Shown here: positions 1 to 11,088 of the stretch, piece by piece | How positions within the stretch are numbered: the first letter of the stretch is position 1 | Layout of the letters: the number at the start of each line of letters is the position of its first letter | NCBI GenBank assembly: GCA_013339765.2 | Contig: CM023451.1 | Location: 156,113,432-156,177,431 of the forward strand | Origin: Haemaphysalis longicornis | Lineage: Eukaryota > Arthropoda > Arachnida > Ixodida > Ixodidae | DNA length: 64,000 bases | Direction: 5' to 3' | Program-made: the position numbers and the translations under genes | The notes under the pieces: model-generated | Databases searched by the model: none | The model's input: only the letters and a program-made list of their open reading frames with translations | What the model was told of the DNA's origin: nothing

Positions 1-2767
1 CTTCACATTTTTATGCAAGAGGGCTTATGTTGTCACTGGAAAAATGTTTCTCAGCCATGCATTTGTGCTTAGAATTGAAACAGACTTTAAGAAACCGGTG
101 AAAGTTGGTCTTTGTAAGCTGGCTTTACCGCATTGTGGGTTGCACAGTGAAGCCTACTCATAATAAAAGATTAGGCTTTCATGGGCGAGAACACACCGAA
201 AGGAGATCCCCAACGACGATTGGGCGACGGATGCCAAGCGTAAGCGCAATTCCCGTCGGAATCCCGGATACCGCCTGGCGGAGATCGCAAGACGCCGGCG
301 TGTATACAGTCCCACTGAACGCGTCCATGGCGCAACGAAACTCCGCATGTCATCCACCTTCGCACAGCAGAATTGCACTGGTATTTTGGTCTCTCGCCTC
401 GATCAGAAAAGCGCGCGGGCCACGCCCAGGAATCCAACATGCGACCTCATGAAGAGTACCTGCAAAGCCTTGTTCACTGAGCAACCATGGCGCGTTGTAC
501 AGCATGCTGGTACGTTATTTTTCTAAAAATAAACTGGGTTATTTCGGCAGCTAAGAATGTCAGAACGTGTGGAACGGCTGTCAGTGCCCCACCGCCGACG
601 CAATGCCGGTGCACCTTGGACATTGAAAAAGAGGACGCCGTTTCGTGTCGAGACACGAAAAAGATAGAGTTATCTGAAAAACCTGCTTGTGTGTGCAATC
701 AGAAAGTGCTTCATCATCGTCAACGGCAGCTCCGAGTGCAGCGTGAAAGAACGCAATGAATGCTACTTTAAAAGGCCTTACCCCAGTTAGCGTAATCCTC
801 GTCGCGAACCTGCGCCCTTAATTAGATGTAGGGGGCGACTAACTCCTCCGCCTCACAAGCTCACCGACACTGTCGCCTCGCTTGCTTCCAATGTGTTAAG
901 AGCGCTGAGTTTGAGTTTCCAGTGCCTTCGGAGTAACTGCATTCAGAGAAGCTCCAAGGCCAGAGAGAGAGAGAGAGCGCTCCAATTTTATTGCGGATTC
1001 TCTTAGCCCTGCGTGGCATGTGCTGCACCACGGCTCCCGTTTTTTCTCCGACTGGGTGCGCTTGCCTAATGGGTCGGGTATTCCCACGGGGAAAAAAGTG
1101 CTCCCTGCAACATGAAATTACCTCTATCTCTTGAAATTTTCTCTTCTAATTTGCGCCTGCGGATGACGTGACCTGACGTTAATCGCACCCGTTTTCCCAG
1201 TTTCGAGTTAACAGAGAGCTTCCAACCAGTTCTTCTCTTCCCCTCCGTGCCACTGACGCGCGAAAATTGGTCACACTGCTTAAACAGGAAAGAAGTCGTA
1301 GAACGAAGCTGATTGAGTTGCGGGGGAATAAACGTGAGTCGTGACGCGTGTGCGGTTTCAGCATTATGTGACTGCGGCTGGGCGCGCTGCAATGTAACCT
1401 ATTGCGAAACGCTGTGGTATACACGTGCCGTTCGCGTGCTGTCCTTTTAGTGCACCGCTTGCGAACTGATGGTAGGAAAGCATTTTAGTCGAGCGCATTT
1501 TAAGTGGAAAGGTAATGCATGGGAATGGGTGGCGCGTGTTCTACATCGGAGCTACGCTTAGTTGGCAAGACGCGTGCAAACAGGGTTACTTGAAACACTA
1601 TAGAATAAAGAAATTAAACAGAGTTCTACCCAGTCTAAATCTGCAGACGCAGTGGAGCTGTGGTTCTCTTGTGGGTGCTCCAACGTCAGCAGGGGGTCGC
1701 ACAAGAACCGCAGCGCCTTCGCAGCGCAAGTTTAACGGTTCGCGGAAAGGAACCGGCCGCTAAACGTCAGCGCCGGAAGCCTCCCTCCCTTTTTTCTCCC
1801 CTTGCGGGAGAGAGGAACCTGTCACTGCGAGACCGCTGCGCCCTCTATCGGTGCGTCCGGTAACCTGCTCCTACGCCTGCGTGACGCAAGACCTACATCA
1901 GACTTACGAAAAGGCTCGACCTACAAGAGCTCCATTCTTAAAAAAAAAAAAAACACCCTACCGGTTTTAGTATAAAAGCACTAATGAAAGTGCTTAAAAG
2001 CTTTGCGTGGATGTATGCGGTCTGCCCCACAGAGTTCAAATTTAGAGGCAGTAGTGAAATGGATATGCCATGGTTGATGCCCGAGTTCCAGAGTAGCGTT
2101 GTGGGTCAATATGCAGTTTACGCGGGACTGCTAAATGCCTCTCTTCGGCCTCTTTAGAGGAATTATATGAAGCTCGTACACTTTTCGTCCTCTGACCTGA
2201 AAGAACTAAATCCTCACGAGAAAGTTCAACGGTTGACAGAACGTTACGAATTTTATCCCTGATGTGCCGGCAAAGATTAAAATGCGTCACCTCATTACGG
2301 TCTTCAGAAAAAAGTACGATACCCAAAGAAGGCAGAGCGTTGTACGCCTTCTTTGCGGAGCGCGCGAGTAGTTTTCCCGTGGTGTCGTGGAGCAACTCGA
2401 TCGTGCCTGAAGAAGAACCCCCGTGGAGTTCGAAGGTAATGCTTGTAACTGGTCCCTGAGAACTTTTAGCTAGAGATGGGAAGAACCCAGGGTCACTTCC
2501 TTCGTTGGAAATTTAGATGTGATTTTTTTAAAATGGCTAAAAGGTGCAGGAGTGCTTTCTTTTCTCACATCACACAGGGTGACCCGCCAAATATATAAAG
2601 CAAAGATCTGCCTCTTCGTCGCTTTTGGTTCCCGCTGTTAGAAGATTTTCGGTCTTTTTTCCCTCTCAATGACATAAAACCAGTGTTGAAAACTCCGAAA
2701 TATTATTTTCACGTCATCAGGACGGAATCCTCTATTACCATGGTCAACCAAAAGACGGTACGTGCCC
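1..2767. other. Unassigned gene-free DNA
   Basis: I see no reading frame with recognisable homology on either strand. A short GA run (962-977) and a 14-base A run (1940-1953) are the only low-complexity features. The open frames here are short and lack recognisable domains. Confidence 0.5.
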
Positions 2768-2780
2768 GTGCATCATGAAT
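2768..2780. repeat. Target-site duplication, 3-prime side of the I-like LINE
   Basis: This 13-base sequence GTGCATCATGAAT is repeated exactly at 9135-9147. It abuts the ATC-type tail of the minus-strand LINE, where a retrotransposition target duplication is expected. Confidence 0.85.
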
Positions 2781-3434
2781 GATGATGATGATTTCAGGTT
2801 TAATGGCGCAAGGCCGACAAAGGCAAAGAGCGCCATGACAATCGTGAATGAGGTGAGAAAGATTTGTAATAAAGGCACTAGATTAAAAATTTTCTAAGAG
2901 AATTGGTGTTTAGGGCCTTATTAAAACATAATGAGTATACTAAGAGAAAGGGTGCCTGCATAGGGTTATATTAAAACACAGTGAGTTCAGGCACCTAAGG
3001 TGTAAAGCCTCAGGTTTCGACTTTGTTTTGCAACACGTCATGAGCACAGGTGAGGTTATGGACAGTAAGATATGTGTTTTAAAAAATCTACGTCTGTAAG
3101 GTAGCTAAAAAGTTTTTGTATGAGAAGATGGGATGGTCTGCAAGAAATAATGAAGGGTGCAAGGGAATATTATGCGTGTAAACTTCATTAAGTGACGTTT
3201 CCTTCCAATGTTGCACATCTTGCATTCAATAAGCACATGAAGGACAGATAGCTGCCCCCCCCTTCCATCGATGACACCGTGGCTTGTTTGTGTCAGTCAA
3301 CAGGTATGAATGTGTGATGTGTGTGTGGCTGATCCTAAGTCTGCATAAGGCTACTTCTATTAATCTAGCATGTTTCTCAGAAGGAGGTTTTTCGATTTGA
3401 GGTTTAATGACATGTAATGTATTGCTTACATTCT

Positions 3435-3900
3435 TTATCCCACTGTTGTTGCCAGTGCTCTCGCAGCTTCCTCCTCACATAAGGTTTGAGGTCTTGATAT
3501 GGAACCAGCTTTCCCGAAGGATAGCAGCTGTAGCACTTTGGTAAGCGGCTTCATTTCCAGCAATGCCACAGTGGCCCGGAACCCAGCACACTGTGCCAGC
3601 AAGCTTGAGACTATAAGCCGAGTACAGAGCTCTGAGAACAGCATTAAAGTTGGGTTTTTACTAGCCTTCAGAGATGAAAGCTTTGTAAAAACACTCAGCG
3701 AGTCTGTGTATATAACTGAGCTCTTAATTTTGTTTTGGAGAATGTGGTTCAAAGCTAGCAGGATACCATATGCCTCTGCAGTAAATATACTAGTGTTCCT
3801 GTTCATTGTTTTGGACAAAGTGAATAGGGGGCCATTTGCAGCACAAGACACCGCTGCAGAAGTCTTCGAGGCATCTGTGTAGAATTAAGCTGCCTTGTAT
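3435..3900 (-). pseudogene. LINE RNase H domain
   Basis: A ribonuclease H domain follows the RT. An early YTDASK-like stretch lies just before the longest frame, then TAEAYGILLAL carries the catalytic Glu, and VIYTDSLSV the next catalytic Asp. The HCGIAGNEAA segment, with the conserved His, lies at about 3553-3600 in a shifted frame, so one frameshift falls inside the domain. The domain would remove RNA from the RNA-DNA hybrid and places the element in the I-like group. Confidence 0.88.
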
Positions 3901-4114
3901 TTGTCTCTCAGTGACAGAGTGCCGAGTAATAACAAAGTTTGGCACATTTTTTTGTATGTCTCTGAAAGACGTGTCACACTGAATTGGGCAAATGTCCCAC
4001 GGAGCAACCAACTCATGAATGGAGGTGCAGTAAACTTCAGCAAGAGGAACTTGTAGGTCCTTTGAGAGGTGTGACACTGCCAAAGGGAAGGGTGGTGCTA
4101 TGGATGGTCGATTT

Positions 4115-5400
4115 TCAAATAAGTTTATTATTTGTGTTATTTTCCGTAATTGCATTCAAAAGGTGTTTTTTCGTAGAAGTAATCTTTGCAGCATACATCA
4201 GAGCTGTGTAAGTGCGCTGGTACTCCAAGGACCACTGGTTGGATTCAACGTGAAGGGATGGAATGGGGCTTGTTCGATATGCACCTGTGGCCAAGCGAAG
4301 CCCCAAGGTGTATACTGGGTCCAACATTTTGAGTGCTGTTGTGGTTCCAGACTGGTATACAATACATCCATAGTCAATCCCTGACCTTACTAGGCTATTC
4401 AGAAGTGAAAGCAGACACTTTGTGTCCGTTCCCCATGACCGATCCGATAGTACCTTTAAAATGTTCATCGTTTTCAGGCATTTCGCTTCTAGTAATTTAT
4501 TATGCAGTATGAATGTGAGTTTGTGGTGAAGTAAAATACCCAGAAACTTGTGTTCATTTTTCACTGGTATGGGCTGACCTTATAATGTAATACAAGGAAG
4601 GGGATGGACACCACACCGCTTGGAAAATACTACAACAGCACTTTCATCAGCATTAAACATAAACCCGTTCTTGTCAGCCCATGTAACTAGTCTGTTTACA
4701 CTTAATTGAATTTGGCATTCACATATCCATAAATTACAGGACTGAAAACTAACTTGAATATCATCAACATAAGTGGAGTATGAGACAGTTCGTGGGAGAA
4801 CATTTTTTAGTGAACTCATTTTAACAAGAAAAAGTGCGCAGCTCAGCACTCCCCCCTGGGGTACGCCATTTTCTTGAACAAATGTTCTAGACAGCACGTT
4901 ACCCACACGAACACGAAATGTGCGATCAGAGAGATAGTCCCTAATAACGCTGAGCATATTGCCAGTAAGGCCAAATGACTGCAAATCTAGCAATATACCG
5001 TATCGCCATGTTCTATCATACGCCTTCTTCATGTCAAAGAACACAGAGAAGCAGTGTTGCTTATGGATGAAGGTGTCTTTCACATATGATTCAAATACAA
5101 CCAGGTTATCTGTAGTTGACCTTCCAGACCTGAAGCCTGTCTGATTTTTGTCTAACAGACCATTAAACTCGAGAAAGTACAATAGTCGCCGATTTATCAT
5201 TTTTTCGAGCAGCTTACAAAAACAGCTAGTCAAGGCGATGGGTCTGTAACTCGCAGCAAAACAGCATTCTTTTCCTTCTTTTAGAAGTGGTACAACGATA
5301 GCCTCTTTGCATGTTCTTGGAAAGTGACCTGTTTGCCATATTTCGTTAAAGAGAGAGAGTATTGCATGCAGGGTTTAACTGTGTAGGTGTCAGATCATGT
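4115..5400 (-). pseudogene. LINE reverse transcriptase domain
   Basis: This is the catalytic core of ORF2. From N to C it shows YRPIALTSC, the GFRSGRSTTDN block, motif A as FFDMKKAYDRTW, the NGVPQGGVLS block, and the active-site box YVDD within STYVDDIQVSF. The thumb-like region follows in another frame (4115-4564), with FLGILLHHKLTF, a LNSLVRSGIDYG segment and a RLATGAYRTSP segment. Both catalytic Asp positions are kept. The break near 4565-4580 separates core and thumb. Confidence 0.9.
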
Positions 5401-5979
5401 TGTAGCTGATTCGGTCAGCTCCAGGGGCTGACTTACCACATGTCGCGAGTGCACTCATCAAGTCAAGCATGGTAAATGGAGCATTGTATCCCTCATTCGA
5501 GCGTTGGCTCACACGAAAGGGCTGACGCTCTGATGTCTTCTTGTGCTGTAAAAATGTTTGCTGTATAATGTGAAGAACTGAAGTACATGTTCACAGTGTT
5601 TCTCAAAGAACATCTGCTTGATCTTTTACAGAGTTACCCACACTACTTACTAGGGGAATAGGATGACTCTTGTATCCTTTTAGTTTCTTTATTCCAGTCC
5701 AGACTTTCCTAGAATCTGTATAAGAGTTTAAAGATGATATAAGCCTGGTCCAACATCCGTTTTTTTTTTTCATACGCCGCGTACGCTTTTTTTGGCTTTT
5801 GCCTGCTTAAACTTGAGTAGGTTGTCGGCCGTGGGATAGCGGCGCAAAATTTCCCACGCCTTGTTCTGTTCAGACCGTGCACGCGCATAGTCCTCATTCC
5901 ACCATGGTATGGGTTTTGGGAGAGTTTTAAAAGTAGTCTCTGGAATGCTTTTCTGAGCGCAGTCAAGAATGTGGGCTGT

Positions 5980-5992
5980 AATCAGTGAACTT
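5980..5992. repeat. Target-site duplication, left copy, nested insert
   Basis: The 13-base sequence AATCAGTGAACTT is found exactly again at 6255-6267. The two copies bracket 262 bp that are foreign to the surrounding LINE ORF2. Confidence 0.8.
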
Positions 5993-6254
5993 CTTTTTAA
6001 TTCGAATTTTTGCCATGCGGCATATGAAGAAAAGATAACACATTAGGTAGAATAAGAGAAAGGGTACAGAAGCACAGGTAGTCAGGAAATTGATGAACCT
6101 GTACAAGTCTAAAAATAGGCATGGAGTCCGGTCTCATGTAAAAAGTTCAGCAGCGACCTGCCGTAGCTGTCTTCGCGCACCCACCGGTTGAAGTCCCCCG
6201 GTTTATCCCACCGAAGACCAACCACTCTTAGCGCACTGTCCCGAGCTGTTCAGG
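5993..6254 (-). mobile_element. Nested insertion with an EEP-like fragment
   Basis: A 262-bp insert lies in the EN-RT linker of the LINE. On the minus strand it has a short frame containing PGDFNRWVRED followed by SLLNFLHETGL. This resembles the GDFN catalytic segment of endonuclease/exonuclease/phosphatase domains but differs from the host LINE endonuclease. The remaining ~150 bp look non-coding and end AT-rich in minus sense, as a retrotransposed 3-prime end might. The exact 13-bp direct repeats support insertion of a 5-prime-truncated retroelement copy. A related GDFN segment occurs at 10586-10876. The parent family is unknown; it may be another LINE or a Helentron-type element with an EEP domain. 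Confidence 0.7.
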
Positions 6255-6267
6255 AATCAGTGAACTT
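6255..6267. repeat. Target-site duplication, right copy, nested insert
   Basis: Exact partner of 5980-5992. Joining the LINE across one copy restores a continuous frame that leads into the IPWWNEDYARARSEQNKAW segment. Confidence 0.8.
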
Positions 6268-6399
6268 GCTGCTTCAAGATCTAAATGGCCTATTGTTGTA
6301 GGGGGTTGCCTGGAAAGTTCTTTGTAGGTTTTCCAGGAGCTGCTTGTAATTTAAATGTGCGAAGCGGTTCTGTGCCTTGAGAGACATTGTTTACAGCTA

Positions 6400-7030
6400 T
6401 TAGTTTTGCAGGAAATGATCACTGCCATACGGGTTGTTAAATACATTCCATTCAAGCAAAGGCAGTACGATTGCAGAGCCAATTGCAAGGTCTATATCTG
6501 AGTTTGTGTGGTGTGTGGAGTTGTAATATGTGGGGTGTTTCTTATTAAGCATACAACATCCCGATGTCGTGACAAACCTTTCAATGAGTCTCCCTCGAGC
6601 ATCGCCTCGCACAGATCCTTAGAAGGGGTTGTGAGCATTAAAATCACCGGTTAGGATGTACGGTTCAGGTAGTGCATTGATGAGGTTTTCAAATTCGACG
6701 TTGGACAGGCGATAGTTGGGTGAAATGTGGAGAGAGCAAACTGTCACTAGTTTGCCAAAAACTATGGCTCTGACAACTACAGCTTCGAGTGACGTAAGGT
6801 ACTGACAAGCCACAGATTTTTGGAGTACTACTGCCACACCACCAGATGGGTGGATTTGTCTGTCCTTACGGTAAACAATGTACTGTGTTAGGAAGTTGGT
6901 CTGTGATGGGAGCAGGTGTGTTTCTTGGAGGCACATATTTGGGGTTTGTGATTGGTGAGGATGCATAAATATTGTCAAGATTTCTTAACAACCCCCTACA
7001 ATTCCAGTGCATAACACTTTCAGCAGCCAT
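6400..7030 (-). pseudogene. LINE endonuclease domain
   Basis: This is the N-terminal domain of ORF2, of the endonuclease/exonuclease/phosphatase fold. In order the translation shows WNCRG near the start, QETH, a SGGVAVVL segment, the catalytic GDFNAHNP motif, then SDIDLAI and NPYGSDHF near the end. These match the conserved metal-binding and catalytic motifs of LINE endonucleases, including the final SDH. At least one frameshift lies near 6612-6620, since GDFNAHNPF and the next block are in different frames. Confidence 0.88.
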
Positions 7031-7112
7031 GAAAATCCGCAAAAGAGAAAAAAGGATCATGTTTTTTCCCCTCTTTTTAGTAGGCTGTGTTTCGGGGCAC
7101 TTCTGAACAGGT

Positions 7113-8398
7113 TTACTTAGGTTGCGGGGTCAGTTCCAGGGCAATGACTTTACGGGCCTTAGGTTTGGTCGGCTTGCCACGACCTGTGGCACCGCGGCGC
7201 TCCTGTGATGCCTCAGGAGCAGACGTACTTGGAGAGACATTAATTTAGCCCAACCCTCACGCCCACCGTGCCGCAGCAGTCGTTCCAAGAAGGCCGGCCT
7301 CAATGGCGCGGCGGCCCGAGGTTCGCACGCAACGCGCTGCCGCAGTGCGGCGCTTGCGCTCCATTCGGAGCCCGGGCGTTATTTATCCATAGCCTCAACC
7401 GCGGTTTCTGAGGTTGAAAGAGTGTCAGAGCCAGAGTTTGTGCTAGAGACCGTAGCCACAGCACTGGGCACAGCTGGAACAGCAGTAGCCGCAGGAGAGG
7501 AGCAGCTTTCTGCTGTTGCACAGGTGCCTGAGACGAGGCCAGGTTAACATCACTCACCTGGACAGAAGTCGTGCTGGCGGCCTTTGGCCCAGCACTAGGT
7601 CGGAGTGCAGCAGCAGAAGCCACGGTCGCGACTTTCTGCTGCTGAGTGGGGGGCTGCGACGGGACCAGGTCAGCCTCGCTGTACTGGGTAACCGCATCTA
7701 CCAGACGACGCCCCACCCTCCGGCGAACTGCGTCTGCGTAACTTTTGTCCGATAGCAAGGCATGCTTCAGGCGTGCTTGTGGGAACGTAAAGTTCTCAGT
7801 GACTTTCAGTTGGATGATGTCTTTTTCTTTTTTGAATAATGGACATGCACGTGAGAAGGCAGAGTGTAGTCCACTGCAGTGGGCATTTTAACTTGTTGCT
7901 TGTTACAATCGCCACTGCCGTGGTCAGTGCTTGCACAGTGAGCACAGATGGATCGGCCACAGCAGGACAGAGTTCCATGGCCATACATCTGGCACTTGAA
8001 ACACCTTCGCAGATTAGTTATGTGTGGACGCACTGGACAGGAAATAAATGCAGCATGGACCGATTCGGGAAGTGTTGCATGGTTGAAAGTCAAAACAATG
8101 GGCTTAGTTCCGATTTCCTCACCTGCGCGACGCATAGTTATACTCCGCACAGGTGTTACGCCTTGGTCTTTAAGCCCTTCGAGGAGATCGTCTTCACTCT
8201 CATGAAGTAGTTCTCGTTCAGAGATGACGCCTTGGGTTGTGTTTAGGCTACGATGTGGCGTGACCGTCACTTTTCTTTGAGCCAGGTGTCCTGTTTCAGG
8301 AGGTTTTCACTTTGGTTTTTTCTTTGTACTTCTACCAGCACTCCGCCTGAGGCACGTTTTTTTACATGGTAGTCTTTCTCAACAATGTTCTGAGGCAT
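7113..8398 (-). pseudogene. LINE ORF1 (gag-like) with CCHC zinc knuckles
   Basis: ORF1 would encode the RNA-binding protein of the LINE particle. The recognisable part starts near the ATG at 8396-8398 with a KKRASGGVLVEV segment. It shifts frame near 8272 and continues through VTVTPHRSLNTTQGV to a zinc-knuckle cluster beginning CFKCQMYGHGTLSC, with further Cys and His after it. A low-complexity tail rich in Ala, Pro, Gln and Ser follows, including SYADAVRR. A basic C-terminus (GRGKPTKPKARK) ends at a TAA at 7113-7115, 83 bases before the ORF2 start. The true N-terminus probably lies further upstream and is too decayed to place. Confidence 0.8.
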
Positions 8399-9134
8399 TT
8401 TGCAATGAGAAACACTGATTTTTTTTTGCTAGAGGTGCATTTTATTTTTCGGAGTGTACCACAAGGTATAAGTTAAAGGTTTCGACAGGTGGAGCTGCTA
8501 TGATGCTAATTACTTCGGCGCGGCCCCTTTTCAGGGACCGATCAGTTTTTATTGGGGTGGAAAAAAAGCCATAAATATGATAGCAGGGTTGGCCGCACAC
8601 CACCGAGCCTAACAAGGGAACGTGACTTCACACGCTAGCCGTACTTTGCCACTATAATCCTATGCTCGGGGTCGAGAGTGACGTCTTTGCACAGGATTAA
8701 CCCTCAACGCCTCTAAAAGCCAAGAAATAAGGAAGAAGTTTGATGACAAGAGAGGGTTAGGAAAGTAAATAGGAACGAGAAAGAGCTGAGAGGAGGACAG
8801 GAAAAGGCGACTGGCTGATTCCCCGTGGGCGTGTCAAACCGGTGGCACCGTCTGCAGGAAGCGGGAAGCGGGGGCCAAATTGGCGTGTTGCCGCTGCCAG
8901 GGGGCTGTGAAGGTCCAAAGCAACCTTGGTTTGGATCAGCAACCAGGATGGCCTTTTCCCGGACACGGCTAAGCCACGCACAGCCAAGGCGTGGGTGGGC
9001 CCAACCCACATTTTCTCGGGTCCGTGGTGTTGCAAATACCAAATGCCTACAGGTGTAGGCACCCCTGTGGAGCTCGGGACCATGGTGGCGCTACTCACCA
9101 TACACCTTCACTAGTCAAGGTTTCCCCTGCGGGG
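8399..9134 (-). other. LINE 5-prime region and decayed start of ORF1
   Basis: The first ~700 bases of the element lie between the ORF1 part I can read and the target duplication at 9135-9147. They hold overlapping unconvincing frames and probably a 5-prime UTR with internal promoter. The outer end starts, in element sense, with a C-rich, G-rich stretch. Its membership rests on the position of the flanking duplication. Confidence 0.55.
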
Positions 9135-9147
9135 GTGCATCATGAAT
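9135..9147. repeat. Target-site duplication, 5-prime side of the I-like LINE
   Basis: Exact partner of 2768-2780; it fixes the 5-prime end of the LINE at 9134. Confidence 0.85.
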
Positions 9148-10481
9148 CCTGTGCCCGTGCACTGAGGCCTATCGAAGGGTTGCATACATCACCTACGCAG
9201 CATCCAAACTAACCTTTTTCGCCACTCCACTAGAACTCAAATTCTGGCGCCCACCCTCTACTCCTTGTAATGCCGCTTCAGCATGGCTCCGGGAACCCCT
9301 TACCATGTCGTGTGCGGTGTCATCAGAACACCACCTGCGCCCCTGCCCTTGCCCTTCCCTGAGCACTGGGGAGAGCACATTCCAGGTAAGACCCTGATGC
9401 CCAGCTTCGGATGGTGAAGAGAGCCCAAGAAGCGGGATAAGGCGCACGCTCATGTGCGGTCGGTATTTTTTCTCGGTATTTTTTTGTGACATTCACGTTG
9501 CGCAAGCCTACACGCAAGCCTGTTCGACGCCGGGCGCTCTTCACGACTCGCAAGCTAATGCGCACTCGGTATTTCTTTTATCTTTGTTCTGCTGGTAACG
9601 CTGCACGTCAGAACTAAAAGCTTAAACAGCTATTCTGTTAAAAAGGATTTGTGGAGCAACTCGGTAAGATAGCGAACAGGTGTCTTCGATCAGAGAACGA
9701 ACTCTGGTGAAAGCAATCGAATTTTAAATTCGGAGGGGAAAAGGTGACCTGGCCTGTTATACGGAAGACGGGAAACCGTTGGATAATAAGAGCAACAAAT
9801 TGGCTCCCCGGAGACGGGACGAGAAATACGGGAAGGAAATTACCTTAGTGAGGGAACGAAATAGAAAAATTCAGAGGCAAGTGAAGAACTCGGTTGTGGA
9901 AAGACAAACACATTTGGTTGTGCTCAGGGGAAGCCTTCGTTCTGTAGTAGACATAGATATGCAAATAATGATTATCATGGCGTTTTTGCTCGCGTCATTA
10001 CCAGTTCGAAGTCTGTTGAACAAAAATGTGCCATTCTAGTTAGGCTAAAGGACTGAAGGTCCCTTGAATCACCAGGGAGTTTCAATCAGAAAATATCGAG
10101 TTGTCCAGTATCTAGCTTAATCGCGCCATTTCGTTCACAGCACGTTAATAAGTCGTTAAGCAAAATTCGATTGGAGATTATCGACGAACATTAAAACGTA
10201 GATCATTTTGCATCATTTTACTCTATGTGATTCTCTTAAAAAGATGTAAGTGGCCAGCGGAGCAAGTTTTACGTATTTATGGTTAAGCGCAGCTTCATAA
10301 ATACGTATCAGACAAGGATAAAAAACGACGAATAAAACAGGACCCTCACTGAGTCTGTACTAAAGAATTAATCATCAATGCGGGCACGTATTAAGTTAAC
10401 TAAGTTACAGCAGCGCGCACATGGCAAGAACTAAACGGGGAAAAAAAATTCCCCCGCACCTCCCCGAAGGGAATCGTGCAG
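9148..10481. other. Unassigned gene-free DNA
   Basis: Short open frames without recognisable domains. No tails, terminal repeats or target duplications were found. Confidence 0.45.
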
Positions 10482-10496
10482 AAATGCGAATGCATT
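10482..10496 (+). repeat. Left arm of a 15-bp inverted repeat
   Basis: The 15 bases here are the exact reverse complement of 11074-11088. Both arms contain the palindrome AATGCATT. They enclose about 600 bp with the EEP-like fragment and may be element termini. Confidence 0.5.
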
Positions 10497-10585
10497 GGGT
10501 GCACCGATGAGAGTGTTGCGAGTAACTGGCGTTAATTAATGACGAGAGTGTGAACGTAATCATTTATTCATCAGCACTGTTTGTG

Positions 10586-10876
10586 TTATCGTTGTACCGA
10601 CGGCCACATCACTGCCTTGTGATCGCTAAAGTGCACGGTCAAAGGGTCTTTGAGAAGCATACGCGCGTCACAGTTTCGCGTAAAGACCAGATCACTGCAA
10701 CTCCCGTGCATGGTAGTGGGGCAAGGTGTCGAAGCCGGCAGAGAGACAATGCATAGAGTGCCTGGTCCTGGCAGTGTACTCGACCCAGCACTTCGCCACT
10801 CTTCATCGCGCACTTCACCGTTGAAGTCGCCAAACCAGACTATGGGGTCAGAGGGTTTGGAGCGCACGGCGCACAC
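10586..10876 (-). pseudogene. Endonuclease/exonuclease/phosphatase-like fragment
   Basis: A 96-codon minus-strand frame has VWFGDFNGEVRDEEW near residue 15, then HGSCSDLVFTRNCDAR, and ends with PLTVHFSDHKAV. GDFN, the S/T-x-D-L segment and SDHK in this order are the C-terminal motifs of EEP-type nucleases, used by LINEs and by some Helentron-type elements. The Asp residues of GDFN and SDH are present. Only the C-terminal half of the fold remains; no RT, helicase or gag is found beside it. It resembles the nested insert at 5993-6254 in the GDFN region. Which transposon class it came from is undecided. Confidence 0.6.
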
Positions 10877-10923
10877 TTGTCATAGCCGCCGTCCAGCTGC
10901 CCGCCGGCAACGGCGTCTTCGAG

Positions 10924-10949
10924 CCCCCGACTAAGAAATGCATTCGCAT
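10924..10949 (+). repeat. Imperfect direct repeat, copy 1
   Basis: A 26-base segment beginning CCCCCGACTAAGAAATGC is repeated with two differences at 11061-11086. The second copy overlaps the right arm of the inverted repeat, so this may be a duplicated element end. Confidence 0.55.
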
Positions 10950-11060
10950 ACTACGACGACGGACGACGACGACACGACGAAGGCAGAACTACGAGGCGCG
11001 CGCTCACGTGCGCTCACGCTGGAGGAATGCAAGCGCACGCCGGCCAACGGAGCAAGACAA

Positions 11061-11088
11061 CCCCCGGCTAATAAATGCATTCGCATTT
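11061..11088 (+). repeat. Imperfect direct repeat copy 2 and right inverted-repeat arm
   Basis: Contains the second 26-base copy (11061-11086) and the right 15-bp arm (11074-11088) matching 10482-10496 in reverse complement. Confidence 0.55.

Larger units (their letters stand above)
3056..7030 (-). pseudogene. LINE ORF2 polyprotein (EN-RT-RNase H), disrupted
   Basis: ORF2 would encode the enzyme that nicks target DNA and copies the LINE RNA onto it. The chosen start is the ATG at 7028-7030, because it is followed directly by the endonuclease motif MHWNCRG. The frame runs with several frameshifts to a TAA at 3056-3058. The C-terminal part beyond RNase H keeps the CRLRI segment and a decayed cysteine region typical of these elements. 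A 275-bp gain at 5980-6267 breaks the EN-RT linker. Removing the insert and one repeat copy rejoins one LINE reading frame across the junction. The copy cannot make an intact protein. Confidence 0.85.
2781..9134 (-). mobile_element. Near full-length I-like non-LTR retrotransposon
   Basis: A non-LTR retrotransposon of about 6.35 kb lies on the minus strand, including a nested insertion of about 0.28 kb. In element order it has a 5-prime region (about 9134-8400), a gag-like ORF1 with zinc knuckles, and an ORF2 with apurinic-type endonuclease, reverse transcriptase and RNase H. A 3-prime UTR follows and ends in a short (ATC)n tail at 2781-2791. An RNase H domain after the RT is typical of the I group of LINEs. 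Exact 13-bp direct repeats flank both ends, so this copy appears to have inserted at full length. Frameshifts, stops and an internal insertion make it non-autonomous now. Clade assignment is from domain order and protein resemblance, not from a tree. Confidence 0.88.
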
